Part shown: piece by piece, positions 63,463-64,000 of the stretch | Layout of the letters: each line of letters starts with the position of its first letter | Position numbering within the stretch: position 1 is the first letter of the stretch | Assembly (NCBI GenBank): GCA_002839335.1 | Contig: PGXU01000002.1 | Span: 1-64,000, forward strand | DNA length: 64,000 nucleotides | DNA from: Spirochaetae bacterium HGW-Spirochaetae-4 | Lineage (GTDB): Bacteria > Spirochaetota > Spirochaetia > Sphaerochaetales > Sphaerochaetaceae | Direction of reading: 5' to 3' | Position numbers and translations under genes: made by a program | Notes under the pieces: generated by a model | Told to the model about the DNA's origin: nothing | What the model saw: only the letters and a program-made list of their open reading frames with translations | Databases searched by the model: none

Positions 63463-63529
63463 GATCAATCCTCCCCATATTTATTCGAGGAAGAGTGTAT
63501 CACCTATGAACGAGAACGACCATAGATTT

Positions 63530-64000
63530 CTAGTAGTGCAACCCCATTCCGATGGTCAGCTCGAACTCGATATCGGTAAATCCTATGTCACCATTGAAAT
63601 GACTGACGACATCGTCCAAATTGAAGCCCAAGGATCCTCTGATCGGATACGAGGGGAACTTATCCATGATCCCATATCCCTCGATACCGATGGTCTTGAA
63701 CAACGTGATGTCGTTCCAATCGACAGAATCGTCTGTGGAGCGGGTATCGGTAAACATGCCGACATCCATGAATACACTCATAAAACCTTCTGCAAAACCT
63801 TTGAATTTGAGGAACATCAAGGTTGCATCCATATTCAAGACAGCACCAAGCTTTTGGTAATCCCCATCTCCGAGCTCATCTTCATACGTGGCATTCAGAA
63901 TACCTCGAAGTTTTTCTGGTGCACTTGTTTCACTACTGGGCAAGAATGTCGGGAATGTTTGGGAATCATACCAATCGAATGAAGGAACATGTGAGTAGAA
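63530..64000 (-). CDS. outer-membrane beta-barrel-like protein, C-terminal part (runs off the window)
   Basis: The last 156 codons of a protein whose frame continues open to the window edge at 64000. Strand-like alternation of hydrophobic residues and a C-terminal GMGLHY aromatic end suggest a barrel. A start inside the window is unlikely because no methionine with a ribosome site precedes the conserved region. The product is not recognisable further. It is transcribed toward the third Wzi-like gene. Confidence 0.7.
   Translation of the reverse strand, partial: FYSHVPSFDWYDSQTFPTFLPSSETSAPEKLRGILNATYEDELGDGDYQKLGAVLNMDATLMFLKFKGFAEGFMSVFMDVGMFTDTRSTDDSVDWNDITLFKTIGIEGYGIMDKFPSYPIRGSLGFNLDDVVSHFNGDIGFTDIEFELTIGMGLHY

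Noticed and set aside
63461-63982. 173-codon plus-strand frame at the window end
   Set aside because: It is opposite a frame that ends like a beta-barrel protein and continues to the window edge, so the minus-strand reading is preferred.

Overview
The window looks like a chromosomal segment of a spirochaete, most plausibly of the Sphaerochaetaceae or a close relative. The grounds are secreted proteins with short signal peptides ending in alanine/glycine-rich cleavage sites, several large outer-membrane barrel proteins of the Wzi type found in that group, and the mix of sugar-acid uptake, corrinoid metabolism and glycan genes. This is inference, since no rRNA or tRNA lies in the window. No CRISPR array and no insertion sequence was seen. 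Most genes lie on the minus strand.

1-10.6 kb: a corrinoid (vitamin B12) methyl-transfer operon on the minus strand, read from a recognisable sigma70-type promoter at about 10,565. Order of transcription: a RamA-like 2Fe-2S/ASKHA corrinoid activator, a PocR-AraC regulator, a corrinoid-binding protein, a uroporphyrinogen-decarboxylase-family (URO-D) protein fused to a thioredoxin-like domain, a CobW GTPase, a MetH-activation-domain protein, a second URO-D protein, a DegT aminotransferase and a Gfo/Idh/MocA dehydrogenase. No standard substrate methyltransferase (MtaB, MttB or MtrH type) is present.

10.6-24.2 kb: a sugar-acid region with two complete tripartite tricarboxylate transporters (TctABC). 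One set is followed by a DUF1537 acid-sugar kinase, a class II aldolase/decarboxylase and a COG4091 dehydrogenase. It has a PrpR-like sigma54 activator, a near-consensus -24/-12 promoter and paired palindromic upstream sites. A 56-bp near-palindromic repeat occurs four times between these genes.

24.3-33 kb: housekeeping and redox genes: a NusG-domain-II protein, pyruvate kinase, a tandem nucleoside-diphosphate kinase, a XylR-like regulator divergent from an aldo/keto reductase and a zinc alcohol dehydrogenase, and a CrtI-like FAD oxidoreductase. A second repeat, 86 bp long, occurs at about 100 and 26,630.

33-58 kb: a surface-polysaccharide locus. It encodes UDP-glucuronate synthesis (Ugd), the complete five-enzyme route to UDP-2,3-diacetamido-2,3-dideoxy-mannuronate (WbpA, B, E, D, I), a bifunctional fucokinase/GDP-fucose synthase with an alpha-1,2-fucosyltransferase, other glycosyltransferases, a Wzx-like flippase and a Wzy-like polymerase. 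It continues into a tightly coupled phosphonate module: LicD, a cytidylyltransferase-PEP mutase fusion, phosphonopyruvate decarboxylase, an SDR enzyme, a nucleotidyltransferase, a saccharopine-dehydrogenase-like protein and a phosphoesterase. This module lacks the usual 2-aminoethylphosphonate transaminase. Base composition is patchy, with A+T-rich flippase, polymerase and glycosyltransferase genes around a G+C-rich Wbp cassette.

58-64 kb: three Wzi-like outer-membrane barrel proteins and the end of a fourth barrel protein that runs off the window, presumably serving export or anchoring of the polysaccharide.
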